The translations under genes were made by a program, and so were the position numbers. DNA of 42,965 nt from Kitasatospora sp. DSM 101779 (lineage in GTDB: Bacteria; Actinomycetota; Actinomycetes; Streptomycetales; Streptomycetaceae). The DNA lies in assembly GCF_025655475.1 (NCBI RefSeq), contig NZ_JAHTIK010000001.1, forward strand, positions 5,275,132 to 5,318,096, read 5' to 3'. The notes under the pieces were generated by a model, which was not told the origin of the DNA, searched no databases, and was given only the letters and a program-made list of their open reading frames with translations. The first letter of the stretch is position 1. Every line of letters starts with the position of its first letter. Shown here one piece after another: positions 29,196 to 38,054 of this stretch.

Positions 29196-31247
29196 ATGGC
29201 TGAGCTGAGTCGCAGGAAATTCATGGCGTTGTCGGCGAGCGCCGCGGCGGGAGCCGCGGTGGCCTCCACCGCGCTGGGCGGCACCACCCGGGCCTCGGCG
29301 GCCGGCCTCAGCACGACCGGCACGATCGCCGACGCCCGGCACATCGTGATCCTGATGCAGGAGAACCGCAGCTTCGACCACTACTTCGGCACGCTGAAGG
29401 GCGTCCGGGGCTTCGCGGACCGCAGCGCCGTCCAGATCGCCGGCGGCTACAGCGTCTTCAACCAGCCGAACGGACTGGGCCGCCAGTACCCGTGGCAGTT
29501 CAGCGCCACCAAGCCGGCCGGCGGCGCGGACCCGGAGCGCCTCGCCCAGTGCAACGGCGACCTGTCGCACGCCTGGTCCGACCAGCACAAGGCGTGGAAC
29601 GGCGGCAAGCTCGACTCCTGGGTCTCCGCCAAGGGCAACGTCCGCACGCTGGGCTACCTGACCCGCGCCGACATCCCCTTCCACTACGCGCTGGCCGACA
29701 ACTGGACGGTCAACGACGCGTACTTCTGCTCGGTGCTGAGCGCCACCGGCCCCAACCGCACCTACCACTGGTCCGGCATGATCGACCCGGCCGGCACCGC
29801 GGGCGGCCCGGCCTACGACGGCGGCGACGAGTCCGGCCTGCGCTGGCAGACCTACGCCGAGGCGCTGGAGGCGGCCGGCGTGACCTGGAAGGTCTACCAG
29901 AACGCCGCCGACAACTACGGTGACAACGCCCTCGCCTACTTCACCCAGTTCAGCTCCGCCCCGGCCGGCAGCCCGCTGGCGGTCAAGGGCATGGGATCCG
30001 TCCCGAAGAAGACCGGGAAGACCCCGGACGACATCGCCGCCGCGATCCGCGCCGACGTGGTGGCCGGCACCCTGCCGCAGGTCTCCTGGATCGTCCCCGA
30101 CCAGGCCTCCTCCGAGCACCCGTACGCCACCCCGGCCGACGGCGCGCACTTCGTGCACATGGTGATGGACGCGCTCCACGCGGACCCGGACGTCTTCGAC
30201 TCCACCGTCCTCCTCCTCAACTACGACGAGAACGACGGCTTCTTCGACCACGTCCCGCCGCCGGCGGCCCCGGCCGGCACCGCCGGCGAGTTCTACAACG
30301 GCACCAACATCGGCCTCGGCTTCCGTGTCCCGCTGATCGCGATATCCCCGTGGACCCGCGGCGGCTGGGTCAGCTCCGAGGTCTCCGACCACACCTCGGT
30401 GCTGCGCTTCCTGGAGAGGTGGACGGCCGCCATCGGCAGGCCCGCCACCTGCCCCAACATCAGCGCCTGGCGGCGCAAGGTCTGCGGCGACCTCACCGGC
30501 ATGTTCGACTTCGCCAATCCGGTGTACGGGCTGCCCGCGCTGCCCAACACCGACGCCACCATCGGCCTCGCTGCCTGCGGCCCGCTGCCCAACCCGGCGC
30601 CGGTCGACAACAAGCTGCCCCAGCAGGAGCCCGGCACCCGCCCGGCGCGCGCGCTGCCCTACCAGCCCAACGCCAACCTCGACCACCTGGAGTTCGGCTC
30701 CGGCGGCGTGATGAAGGTGTGGATCGCGATGGCCAACCCGGGCGCCACCGGGGCCGCGCACCTCGCGGCCTACGCCAACGCCTACCGCAGCGGCGGCCCC
30801 TGGCAGTACACCGTCGACGGCGGCGGCTCCACCAGCGACTTCTTCAACTGCGGTACCGGCTTCGGCGGCGGCCCGTACGACCTGAGCGTGGTGGGCCCGA
30901 ACCGCTTCCTGCGCCGCTTCAAGGGCGACGCCACCAAGCCCGGCAAGCTGGTCTCGGTCACCGCCTCGTACGCCAACGCCCCGACCACCGGCAGGCTGGC
31001 GCTCTGGTTCGCCTTCGCCAACACCGCCACCGCGCCGGTCACCTTCACCGTCACCTCCACCAACTACCGCACCGACGGACCGTGGACGTACACCGTCCCG
31101 GCCGGCGGCACCGCCTCGGACTTCTTCAACGCGGTGGCCTACAACAACGGCTGGTACGACTTCACGGTGACGGTGGACTCGGACCCGACCTGGTCGCAGC
31201 GGTTCACCGGCCACCTGGAGACCGGCGCCGCCAGCGTCTCCGGCTGA
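29196..31247 (+). CDS. Tat-exported non-haemolytic phospholipase C (phosphocholine-type phosphoesterase)
   Basis: An exported lipid phosphodiesterase of 683 residues that should release a phosphorylated head group from phospholipids. The signal peptide carries the Tat motif SRRKFM (residues 5-10) and a hydrophobic Ala-rich core to about residue 37. The phosphoesterase domain (about 45-470) shows QENRSFDHYFG, the ATGPNRTYHWSG block, EHPYATPADGAHFV and YDENDGFFDHVPPP with the expected metal ligands. Two C-terminal beta domains of the phospholipase C C-terminal type follow (about 490-580 and 590-683). ATG 29196 is preceded by AAGGGACGG. In actinomycetes such enzymes are often induced by phosphate starvation; the upstream repeats could reflect this. 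A 7-bp GAACGGG/CCCGTTC hairpin follows the stop. Confidence 0.93.
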   Translation: MAELSRRKFMALSASAAAGAAVASTALGGTTRASAAGLSTTGTIADARHIVILMQENRSFDHYFGTLKGVRGFADRSAVQIAGGYSVFNQPNGLGRQYPWQFSATKPAGGADPERLAQCNGDLSHAWSDQHKAWNGGKLDSWVSAKGNVRTLGYLTRADIPFHYALADNWTVNDAYFCSVLSATGPNRTYHWSGMIDPAGTAGGPAYDGGDESGLRWQTYAEALEAAGVTWKVYQNAADNYGDNALAYFTQFSSAPAGSPLAVKGMGSVPKKTGKTPDDIAAAIRADVVAGTLPQVSWIVPDQASSEHPYATPADGAHFVHMVMDALHADPDVFDSTVLLLNYDENDGFFDHVPPPAAPAGTAGEFYNGTNIGLGFRVPLIAISPWTRGGWVSSEVSDHTSVLRFLERWTAAIGRPATCPNISAWRRKVCGDLTGMFDFANPVYGLPALPNTDATIGLAACGPLPNPAPVDNKLPQQEPGTRPARALPYQPNANLDHLEFGSGGVMKVWIAMANPGATGAAHLAAYANAYRSGGPWQYTVDGGGSTSDFFNCGTGFGGGPYDLSVVGPNRFLRRFKGDATKPGKLVSVTASYANAPTTGRLALWFAFANTATAPVTFTVTSTNYRTDGPWTYTVPAGGTASDFFNAVAYNNGWYDFTVTVDSDPTWSQRFTGHLETGAASVSG

Positions 31248-31367
31248 GCCGAACGGGGGACACCCGCCCGTTCCGCCGCCTGCGGTGCTGGCGCTCCCGG
31301 TGGCATGCCCCGCGGCGTAGTGTGACAGTGAGGGAGCCCGGGTCGGACTGCACGCGAGGAGGAAGAC

Positions 31368-31574
31368 ATGGGCATCTTCGACAGGTTCCGGCACAAGGCG
31401 CACGAGTCGGGCGACCCGGCCGGGCGCGCGGCGCTCGCCCACGACGAGGCCGCCGACGCCTTCGGCGACACCGCCGAGAAGAGCCGCATGGAAGCCCAGC
31501 ACCAGGCCGAGCAGATGGAGGACGACCGCCGCGCGGCGGCCGACATGACCGCCGAGGGCGATCCCTGGGACTGA
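31368..31574 (+). CDS. small acidic hypothetical protein
   Basis: A 68-residue hydrophilic protein beginning MGIFDRFRHKAHESG, rich in Ala, Glu, Asp and His, probably largely helical, and ending AEGDPWD. A strong GAGGAGG ribosome site 5 bases upstream of the ATG and a perfect terminator downstream support it as a real gene. TAGTGT at 31318-31323 could be its -10 box. I do not recognise a family; the start loosely recalls small MGxFDKxK proteins such as MT0933-type antitoxins, but the match is too weak to call. It lies convergent to the tricorn-like protease. Confidence 0.75.
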   Translation: MGIFDRFRHKAHESGDPAGRAALAHDEAADAFGDTAEKSRMEAQHQAEQMEDDRRAAADMTAEGDPWD

Positions 31575-31605
31575 CCGACCCGACCGCGAACACCGATCCG
31601 CACCC

Positions 31606-31634
31606 GAGGGGCACGGCCGCCGGCCGTGCCCCTC
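31606..31634. terminator. bidirectional terminator between the small gene and the tricorn gene
   Basis: A perfect 13-bp stem (31606-31618 with 31622-31634) on a 3-base loop lies between two convergent genes. It overlaps neither coding region. Confidence 0.88.
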
Positions 31635-31659
31635 CGTGTGCGCTCTGTCCCGCGCCCCG

Positions 31660-34600
31660 TCAGCTGCGCGGCGGCAGCGGCGGACGCCGCAGGTCGGGCC
31701 GGGGCGTGCTGCCCGGCGGCGGCACGGCCGCGGGGTGCTCCGCCAGCCGCTCCATGACCAGCTCGACCGCGGCCGCCAGGTCGGTGTGCTCGCCGCGGGC
31801 CCAGCTGTGCGGGGTGCGCAGCACCTCCACGTCCGGTTCGACGCCGTGGTTCTCCACCGACCAGCCGATGCCCTCGGTGAACCAGGACGCGTTCTTGGGC
31901 ACCGAGATCTGGGTGCCGTCGCCGAGCACGTGCCGGCCGGTCATCCCGACCACGCCGCCCCAGGTGCGGGTGCCGACCACCGGGCCGAGCCCGAGCAGCT
32001 TGATGGCGGCGATGATCACATCGCCGTCGGAGCTGGTGGCGTGGTCGGCCAGGGCGACCAGCGGGCCGCGCGGCGCGTCCCTGGGCCAGCGCACCGGGTG
32101 CCGTCCGCGGGTGAAGTCCCAGGCCAGCACCCGGCGGTTCAGCTTCTCCAGGACGAGTTCGGAGACGTTGCCGCCGGCGTTGCCGCGGACGTCCAGGATC
32201 AGCGCCGGCTTGGCCAGCTCGCTGCGCAGGTCGCGGTTGAACTGGGCCCAGCCGGATCCGCCGAGGTCCGGGATGTGCAGGTAGCCGCACCGGCCGTCGC
32301 TGAGTTCGCGGACCAGCTTGCGGCGTTTCACCACCCAGTCCTGGTAGCGGATCGGCCGTTCGTCGGTGAGCGGGGTGACGGCGATCCGCCGGATCCGGCC
32401 GGAGTCCTTGCAGCGCAGGGTGAGTTCGACGGTGGTGCCGCCGGTGCCGGCCAGCAGCGGGCCCGGGCCGCGCACCGGGTCCGGCGGCCGGCCGTCGACG
32501 GCGATCAGCTCGTCGCCGTTCTGGATGCCGAAGCCGGCCAGCGGCGCCCGGGCCCGCGGGTCGGAGGACTCCCCGGGCAGGATCCGGTCGACCAGCCAGC
32601 GGCCGTCCGGGTCGCGGTGCGCGTTCGCGCCGAGCAGGCCGAGCGGCTGCTGGAGCAGCTGCGGGCCCTCGCCGCGCCGCGAGGGCGTGACGTAGGCGTG
32701 CGAGGTGCCGAGTTCGCCGAGCAGCTCGCGCAGCAGGTCGGCGAAGTCGTCGGGGCCGGCGATCCGCTCCAGCAGCGGCTCGTACTGGGCGACCAGCTCG
32801 GGCCAGTCCAGGCCGCACATGTCCTCGTCCCAGAACTGGTCGCGGACGATCCGGGCGGCCTCGTGGTAGGCCTGCCGCCACTCGGCGGCGGGGTGCACGA
32901 TGTGGGTGATCCGCCGCAGGTCGACGGTGATCGGGGAGCCGAGCGGCAGCGGGTGGAGCTTGAGCACGCCGGCGGAGAACACCAGGACGGAACCGCCGTC
33001 GCCGGAGACCGAGAATCCGTCCAGCTGGTCGGCGACGGTCGAGCGGGTGCCGTGGGCCAGGTCGAAGTACTCCAGCGAGGGCTTGCCGGAGGTGTCGGTG
33101 GGGCTGGCGAAGGTCTGGCCGAGGGCGCCGGAGATCGGCCAGCGCAGCCAGAGCACCCCGCCGCGGACGGGCGCGGTCGCCGAGTACTTGGACGCGGTGA
33201 CCGGGAAGGGCACCAGCCGCTTGGTGAGGCCGTCCTGGTCGACGGTGACGGTGCCGTCGCCGGTGGCCTCGTCCGGGTCCAGCCCGACCGCGGGGCGGCC
33301 CTCCACCGGGGCGGCGAACGGGGACGGCGTCTCCGCGGAGAGCGGGACGAGGTACGGGCGGCAGCCGAGCGGGAAGGACATGTCGCCGGTGTGCACGTCG
33401 TGCACCGGGTCGAAGCCGCGCCAGGAGAGGAAGACCAGGAAGCGGCCGTCCCGGGTGAAGACGGGGTGCTCGTCCTCGAACCGGCCGCCGGTGACGTCCA
33501 CGATCCGCTCGGCGGTGTCCACCCGGGTCAGCCGGATCGCCCGCAGCGACCGCCCGGCGACCGGCTGCGACCAGGTGAGCCACTGCGAGTCCGGGGAGAA
33601 GGCGGGGCTGCTGACCGGCCCGAACTGCGAGGACGCCACCTCGCGGACGTCCCCGCCCTCGGTGGCGACCAGCAGCAGCCGCCCGTCCGAGGTGGCCACC
33701 GCGAGATGGCGGCCGTCGGGGGCGGCGGACAGCTCCTGGACGTGTCCGATGCGGCCCGCGGCGATCCGGCGGGACGGGCCGCCGTCGCTGCCGCGGGACG
33801 GCAGCGGGGCGATCTCGACGGCGTCCTCGCCCTCGGCGTCGGTGATCCAGGCGACGTGGCCGCCGAAGGCGGGCAGCACCGGCAGCCGGGTCCGCACCCC
33901 CGGCGTGTCGGCGAGCACCCGGGCCGGGCCCTCGCGGTGGGTGAGCCAGTACAGGCTGCCGCGGATGTTGACCACGCCGGCCCGGCCGGTCGGGTCGCAG
34001 ACCAGGTCCTTGACGTTCAGCGCCGCCGACACCTGGTACGGGCGGCGGCCGGCCCGGGCGCCGCCGAGCGGGACGTCGAGGCGGTGCGGGGCGGGCGAGT
34101 CCAGGCCGTCCAGCAGCCAGAGGTCGCCGGCGTGCTGGTAGACGATCCGGGTGCCGTCCGAGGCCGCCTCGCGGGCGTAGTAGGAGGCGTGATCGGTGTG
34201 CCGGCGCAGGTCGGAGCCGTCGGGGCGGCAGGAGTAGAGGTTGCCGACGCCCTCGTGGTCGGAGAGGAAGGCGATCCGCGGGTCGTCCGGCTCGCCGACC
34301 GGCATCGGTGAGGCGAGGTGCCCGGTGTGGCCGGGCAGCAGCTCGCCGTGGTCGAGCCAGAGCCGGCCGGTGGCGCCGCCGCGGTAGCGCTTCCAGGAGG
34401 CCGGGCCGTGCGGTGCGGCCGAGGTCAGCAGCACGGTGTGCTCCAGCCCGACCTGGGCGTCGTTGACCGGCCCCCAGGGCATCCGGCGGCCGGGGGCGCC
34501 GTCCGGCGGCAGCGCGTACGCCCAGGTGTAGTGGGCGAAGGGCTCGTGGTACGAGGTCACGGCGAGGACCTGGCCGTTGGGCAGCCAGCCGCGGACCCGG

Positions 34601-34875
34601 GTGTCGTGGCTGCCCCAGAAGGTGAGCCGGACGGCCTCGCCGCCGTCCACGGGGGCCGTCCAGACCTCGGGCGTGAGCGCCTGCCAGCTGGTCCAGGCGA
34701 CGGTGCGGCCGTCGGGGGAGAGCCGGGGGTGGCTGACCCGGACGCGGTCGCAGCTCACCCGCCAGGCGCGTCCGACGCTGCCGTCCGGGTGCAGCGGTGC
34801 CACCCACACGTCGTCCTCCGCGGTGAAGGTGAGCAGATCACCGCGAACGTGGGGGTACCTGAGATATCCGGACAC
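31660..34875 (-). CDS. tricorn-like protease, S41 family
   Basis: A large cytosolic peptidase of 1071 residues, thought to degrade peptides released by the proteasome. The N-terminal half holds six- and seven-bladed beta-propeller repeats (for example DPRIAFLSDHEG and SPDGRTVAW), followed by a C1 helical domain, a PDZ domain (about 770-860) and the C2 S41 catalytic domain. The tricorn catalytic residues are all present: Ser725-His726 in GTSHAY, Ser949-Asp950 in TSSDGD, and Glu1013 in HGVEPDVEV. GTG 34875 is chosen because the family start SGYLRYPHVRGDLLTFTAEDD follows; GGAGAA is only 2 bases upstream, so the exact start is less sure. The frame stays open further upstream but is not protein-like. 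It is divergent from the chitinase gene. Confidence 0.92.
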   Translation of the reverse strand: MSGYLRYPHVRGDLLTFTAEDDVWVAPLHPDGSVGRAWRVSCDRVRVSHPRLSPDGRTVAWTSWQALTPEVWTAPVDGGEAVRLTFWGSHDTRVRGWLPNGQVLAVTSYHEPFAHYTWAYALPPDGAPGRRMPWGPVNDAQVGLEHTVLLTSAAPHGPASWKRYRGGATGRLWLDHGELLPGHTGHLASPMPVGEPDDPRIAFLSDHEGVGNLYSCRPDGSDLRRHTDHASYYAREAASDGTRIVYQHAGDLWLLDGLDSPAPHRLDVPLGGARAGRRPYQVSAALNVKDLVCDPTGRAGVVNIRGSLYWLTHREGPARVLADTPGVRTRLPVLPAFGGHVAWITDAEGEDAVEIAPLPSRGSDGGPSRRIAAGRIGHVQELSAAPDGRHLAVATSDGRLLLVATEGGDVREVASSQFGPVSSPAFSPDSQWLTWSQPVAGRSLRAIRLTRVDTAERIVDVTGGRFEDEHPVFTRDGRFLVFLSWRGFDPVHDVHTGDMSFPLGCRPYLVPLSAETPSPFAAPVEGRPAVGLDPDEATGDGTVTVDQDGLTKRLVPFPVTASKYSATAPVRGGVLWLRWPISGALGQTFASPTDTSGKPSLEYFDLAHGTRSTVADQLDGFSVSGDGGSVLVFSAGVLKLHPLPLGSPITVDLRRITHIVHPAAEWRQAYHEAARIVRDQFWDEDMCGLDWPELVAQYEPLLERIAGPDDFADLLRELLGELGTSHAYVTPSRRGEGPQLLQQPLGLLGANAHRDPDGRWLVDRILPGESSDPRARAPLAGFGIQNGDELIAVDGRPPDPVRGPGPLLAGTGGTTVELTLRCKDSGRIRRIAVTPLTDERPIRYQDWVVKRRKLVRELSDGRCGYLHIPDLGGSGWAQFNRDLRSELAKPALILDVRGNAGGNVSELVLEKLNRRVLAWDFTRGRHPVRWPRDAPRGPLVALADHATSSDGDVIIAAIKLLGLGPVVGTRTWGGVVGMTGRHVLGDGTQISVPKNASWFTEGIGWSVENHGVEPDVEVLRTPHSWARGEHTDLAAAVELVMERLAEHPAAVPPPGSTPRPDLRRPPLPPRS

Positions 34876-34963
34876 TTCTCCATGGTTCGGCCGCCCGGGG
34901 GGCCGCGCAACCCGCCGCCCTACTCGGCCTGCGACGACGGGCCCTGACGGTGCGCCGACTCCA

Positions 34964-34969
34964 TTGACA
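34964..34969 (+). promoter_or_regulatory. -35 box of the chitinase promoter
   Basis: A perfect TTGACA lies 24 bp upstream of the operator repeats. The -10 at 17-18 bp spacing (TTCAGT region, 34987-34993) is weak and abuts the first repeat, so operator binding would block polymerase. Confidence 0.5.
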
Positions 34970-34990
34970 GGGCCGCGGGAATTCCGCTTC

Positions 34991-35022
34991 AGTGGTCTAG
35001 TCCAAGAGTGGTCCAGTCCAAT
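34991..35022 (+). promoter_or_regulatory. tandem DasR-like/chitinase direct repeats
   Basis: Two 16-bp units, AGTGGTCTAGTCCAAG (34991-35006) and AGTGGTCCAGTCCAAT (35007-35022), sit about 100 bp before the chitinase start. Each matches the palindromic DasR responsive element (ACTGGTCTAGACCA core) in about 12 of 16 positions, and the pair resembles the 12-bp direct repeats known from Streptomyces chitinase promoters, which mediate chitin induction and glucose repression. Confidence 0.75.
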
Positions 35023-35122
35023 GCGGCGCCTCCTGCCGCGGCGGCTGCACGCCCGGCCGGCCCCCACCGCGCCTGGACACCCCCATGTCTCACGGCTGTC
35101 CCACGGCAGGAGCATCCCCCAC

Positions 35123-36799
35123 ATGCGCGCTACCTCAAGACCCTCCCACGCCGCACCGCCCGGCCGCCGCATGCTCGCCGCGGTCACCGCCTGGACGGTC
35201 GCCGCGGCCGGCGCCGTCGCGCTGACCGTCGGCCTCGCCAACTCCGCCAGCGCCGGCGAGTTCCTGGCCAACGGCGGCTTCGAGAGTGGTTCGCTCGCTC
35301 CGTTCAGCTGCACCGGCGGCACCGGCAGCGTCGTCACCGGCCAGTCCCACACCGGCAGTTACGCCCTCGCCGGGGCCGCCTCGGCGAGCGACAACGCCCA
35401 GTGCACGCAGACCGTCGGGGTCGCGCCCAACACCGCCTACACGCTCAGCGCCTGGGTGAAGGGCGCCTACGTCTACCTCGGCGTCGACGGCGGGGCCTCG
35501 ACCTGGACGCCGAGCACCGGTGGCGCCTACCAGAAGCTAACCGTCAGCTTCACCACCGGCGCGAGCCAGACCAGCGCCACCGTCTTCACCCACGGCTGGT
35601 ACGGCCAGGGCACCTACTGGGCCGACGACATCTCGCTGGACGGCCCGGGCGCGCCCTCGCAGCCGCCCACCTCCCAGCCGCCGACCTCTCAGCCCCCGAC
35701 CTCGCAGCCGCCGACCTCGCAGCCCCCGACGTCCCAGCCGCCCACCTCCCAGCCGCCGACCACCCAGCCGCCCGGCGGGGGACTGCCCGCGCATGCCCTC
35801 GTCGGCTACCTGCACGCGAGCTTCGCCAACGGCGCCGGCTACACCCGGATGGCGGACGTGCCGGCCTCCTGGGACGTCATCAACCTGTCCTTCGGCGAGC
35901 CCACCTCGGTGACCTCCGGCGACATCCGGTTCAACCGCTGCCCGGCCACCGAGTGCCCGACCGTGGAGTCCGACGCCGACTTCAAGGCGGCCATCGCCGC
36001 CAAGCGCGCCCAGGGCAAGAAGGTGCTGATCTCGATCGGCGGCCAGAACGGCCAGGTCCAGCTCACCACCACGGCCGCCCGTGACGCCTTCGTCTCCTCG
36101 GTCTCCGCGATCATCGACAAGTGGGGCCTGGACGGCCTCGACATCGACTTCGAGGGCCACTCGCTCTCCCTGAACACCGGAGACACCGACTTCAAGAACC
36201 CCACCACCCCGGTGGTGGTCAACCTGATCTCGGCGCTGAAGACGCTCAAGGCCAAGTACGGGTCCGGCTTCGTGCTGACCATGGCCCCGGAGACATTCTT
36301 CGTCCAACTCGGCTACCAGTACTACGGATCCGGCCCCTGGGGCGGCCAGGACCCGCGGGCCGGCGCCTACCTGCCGGTCATCCACGCCATGCGGAACGAC
36401 CTGACCCTGCTGCACGTCCAGGACTACAACTCGGGCTCCATCATGGGCCTGGACAACCAGTACCACTCGATGGGCGGGGCGGACTTCCACGTCGCCATGA
36501 CCGACATGCTTCTCAAGGGCTTCCCGGTGGCCGGCAACACGGCGAACGTGTTCCCCCCGCTGGCCGCCTCCCAGGTCGCCATCGGCATGCCCGCCACCAC
36601 CAACGCCGGCAACGGCTACGTCGCCCCGGCCGAGGTCAACAAGGCGCTGGACTGCCTCACCAGGACGGTCAACTGCGGCAGCTACGTCCCGCGCAGCGGC
36701 GCGCAGCCGAACCTGCGCGGCCTGATGACCTGGTCGATCAACTGGGACCGCTTCGGCGGGCAGGAGTTCTCCAAGAACTTCGACGCCTACTTCGGCTGA
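35123..36799 (+). CDS. secreted chitinase, GH18 with N-terminal carbohydrate-binding module
   Basis: A 558-residue extracellular chitinase. A signal peptide (basic start, hydrophobic helix about 18-38, ending SASAG) is followed by a beta-sandwich carbohydrate-binding module (about 43-170, GEFLANGGFESGSLAPF to WADDISLDGPG), a Pro/Thr/Ser linker of seven QPPTS-type units, and a GH18 barrel (about 225-558). The active-site motif DGLDIDFEG gives the catalytic Glu344, and SIGG and the final MTWSINWD strands are typical of ChiC/Chi63-type Streptomyces chitinases. ATG 35123 has AGGAG 10 bases upstream. DasR-like repeats control the promoter, a 15-bp hairpin ends the transcript, and a GlcNAc-kinase-like gene follows. 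Confidence 0.95.
   Translation: MRATSRPSHAAPPGRRMLAAVTAWTVAAAGAVALTVGLANSASAGEFLANGGFESGSLAPFSCTGGTGSVVTGQSHTGSYALAGAASASDNAQCTQTVGVAPNTAYTLSAWVKGAYVYLGVDGGASTWTPSTGGAYQKLTVSFTTGASQTSATVFTHGWYGQGTYWADDISLDGPGAPSQPPTSQPPTSQPPTSQPPTSQPPTSQPPTSQPPTTQPPGGGLPAHALVGYLHASFANGAGYTRMADVPASWDVINLSFGEPTSVTSGDIRFNRCPATECPTVESDADFKAAIAAKRAQGKKVLISIGGQNGQVQLTTTAARDAFVSSVSAIIDKWGLDGLDIDFEGHSLSLNTGDTDFKNPTTPVVVNLISALKTLKAKYGSGFVLTMAPETFFVQLGYQYYGSGPWGGQDPRAGAYLPVIHAMRNDLTLLHVQDYNSGSIMGLDNQYHSMGGADFHVAMTDMLLKGFPVAGNTANVFPPLAASQVAIGMPATTNAGNGYVAPAEVNKALDCLTRTVNCGSYVPRSGAQPNLRGLMTWSINWDRFGGQEFSKNFDAYFG
35660..35764 (+). repeat. seven 15-bp repeats coding the chitinase linker
   Basis: Seven tandem 15-bp units encode QPPTS six times and QPPTT once, joining the binding module to the catalytic domain. 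Third-position differences between units show the array is not freshly expanded. Confidence 0.92.
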
Positions 36800-36808
36800 C
36801 CCTCGGCA

Positions 36809-36843
36809 CCGGGCCCGGGGCGGAGCCACCGCCCCGGGCCCGG
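36809..36843 (+). terminator. terminator of the chitinase gene
   Basis: A perfect 15-bp all-G/C stem (36809-36823 with 36829-36843) closes on a 5-base loop 10 bp after the chitinase stop. Confidence 0.88.
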
Positions 36844-36910
36844 CGTCGTTGACGCCTCCCGGAACGGCGGCCGATCATGGGGGCAGCCCGACCACCACCA
36901 GGGAGAGCCC

Positions 36911-37870
36911 ATGACCGGCCCGCTCGTCCTCGGCCTCGACGCCGGCGGCACCGGCAGCCGGGCGGTCGTCGCCGATCTGCACGGCCGCGTCCTCGGCCGG
37001 GCCCGCGGCGAGGGAGCCAACCCGGTCGCGCACGGCCGGGCCGCCGCCGCCAGGGCGGTCGGCGCCACCGTGCGGGCCGCACTCGCCGGCCTGGACCCGT
37101 CCGAGGTCGCGGCCGGCGTGGTCGGCCTGGCCGGCGCCCTGGTCGCCGAACCCGGACTCGACGGCCTCTGGCCCGAGGTCGGACTCACCGTCACCCCGCG
37201 CACCACCAGCGACCTCGCGCTCGCCTACACCGCCGGCACCGGCAGCCCGGACGGCTCCGTACTGATCGGCGGCACCGGCGCGGTCGCCGCCGAGGTCCGC
37301 GACCACACCCCCGTCCGGCTCGCCGACGGCCACGGCTGGCTGCTCGGCGACCTCGGCTCCGGCCAGTGGCTCGGCCGGGAGGCCGTCCGCCTCGCGCTCG
37401 CCGCCGTCGACGCCGGCCGGCCGCTCACCGGCACCGCGGCGGCGGCAGCCGAGGCCCTCGCCGGACGGTCCTCCGGGGACGGCCTGCGGGCCGCCCTGCT
37501 CGGCGCGGTGTACGCCGAGCCGCCCGTCCGGCTGGCCCGACTCGCCCCACTGGTGCTGGACGCGGCCGCCGCCGGGGAGAGCGAGGCGAAGCGGCTGGTC
37601 GACGAGGCGGCCGGCCATCTGCTGGCCACCCTGGGCACCGTCCGCCCGGCCGGTTCGGCCCGGCCGGTGGTGCTGGCCGGCGGGGTGCTCGGCCCGGGCA
37701 CACCGCTGGCCGACGCCGTCCGCACGGGCGTGGCCGCCCGCTGGCCCGCCGCCGAGGTCCGCACCGCTGGCAGCACCGCCGGAGCCGCCGCCTGGCTCGC
37801 CGCCCGCACCCTCGGCCGCACGGCCGCCACCGAGGACCTCCACCGAGCCCTGGTCGCCTCCGGCACGTAG
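36911..37870 (+). CDS. BadF/BadG/BcrA/BcrD ATPase family kinase, N-acetylglucosamine kinase-like
   Basis: A 319-residue ASKHA-fold ATPase. The phosphate 1 motif LGLDAGGTGSRAVVAD is at residues 6-21, the SDLALAYTAGTG segment near 100-111 includes the catalytic Asp position, phosphate 2 is IGGTGAVA near 118-125, and an adenosine motif VVLAGGVLGPG lies near 255-265. Close relatives are eukaryotic-type GlcNAc kinases; others activate radical enzymes, but no cysteine cluster is seen here. Its place just after the chitinase suggests it phosphorylates GlcNAc taken up after chitin breakdown; this is inference, as a strong terminator separates the two. ATG 36911 has AGGGAGAG 5 bases upstream. Confidence 0.85.
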   Translation: MTGPLVLGLDAGGTGSRAVVADLHGRVLGRARGEGANPVAHGRAAAARAVGATVRAALAGLDPSEVAAGVVGLAGALVAEPGLDGLWPEVGLTVTPRTTSDLALAYTAGTGSPDGSVLIGGTGAVAAEVRDHTPVRLADGHGWLLGDLGSGQWLGREAVRLALAAVDAGRPLTGTAAAAAEALAGRSSGDGLRAALLGAVYAEPPVRLARLAPLVLDAAAAGESEAKRLVDEAAGHLLATLGTVRPAGSARPVVLAGGVLGPGTPLADAVRTGVAARWPAAEVRTAGSTAGAAAWLAARTLGRTAATEDLHRALVASGT

Positions 37871-37940
37871 GGAGCGCCGTCAGAGGTCATGGGCGCGCCA
37901 CAAGGGGCGGCCTTCGTCCCCGGAACGGTCCCGGGAACGC

Positions 37941-37972
37941 CGAAGGCCCCCCGCTTCCGCGAGGGGCCTTCG
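37941..37972 (-). terminator. terminator of tRNA-Lys copy 3
   Basis: A 14-bp stem (37941-37954 with 37959-37972, one C-A mismatch) on a 4-base loop, identical to the copy 1 terminator. Confidence 0.88.
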
Positions 37973-37980
37973 ACCGTCTG

Positions 37981-38054
37981 TGCGCCGCCAGGGACTCGAA
38001 CCCCGGACCCGCTGATTAAGAGTCAGCTGCTCTAACCAACTGAGCTAGCGGCGC
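37981..38054 (-). tRNA. tRNA-Lys (anticodon CTT), copy 3
   Basis: Identical in all 74 positions to copies 1 and 2 (anticodon CUU, discriminator A, CCA not encoded). It follows the kinase gene by 110 bp on the opposite strand. Confidence 0.97.

Noticed and set aside
31368..31574. Toxin-antitoxin pair
   Set aside because: No toxin-like small gene is next to it; the neighbours are a phospholipase and a tricorn protease.
31139..34807. A 1222-codon minus-strand frame overlapping the tricorn gene
   Set aside because: It is a frame-shifted shadow of the tricorn gene; the true frame holds all catalytic motifs.
35660..35764. CRISPR-like regular repeats
   Set aside because: 15-bp units without spacers encode a QPPTS linker in frame; there is no cas gene nearby.
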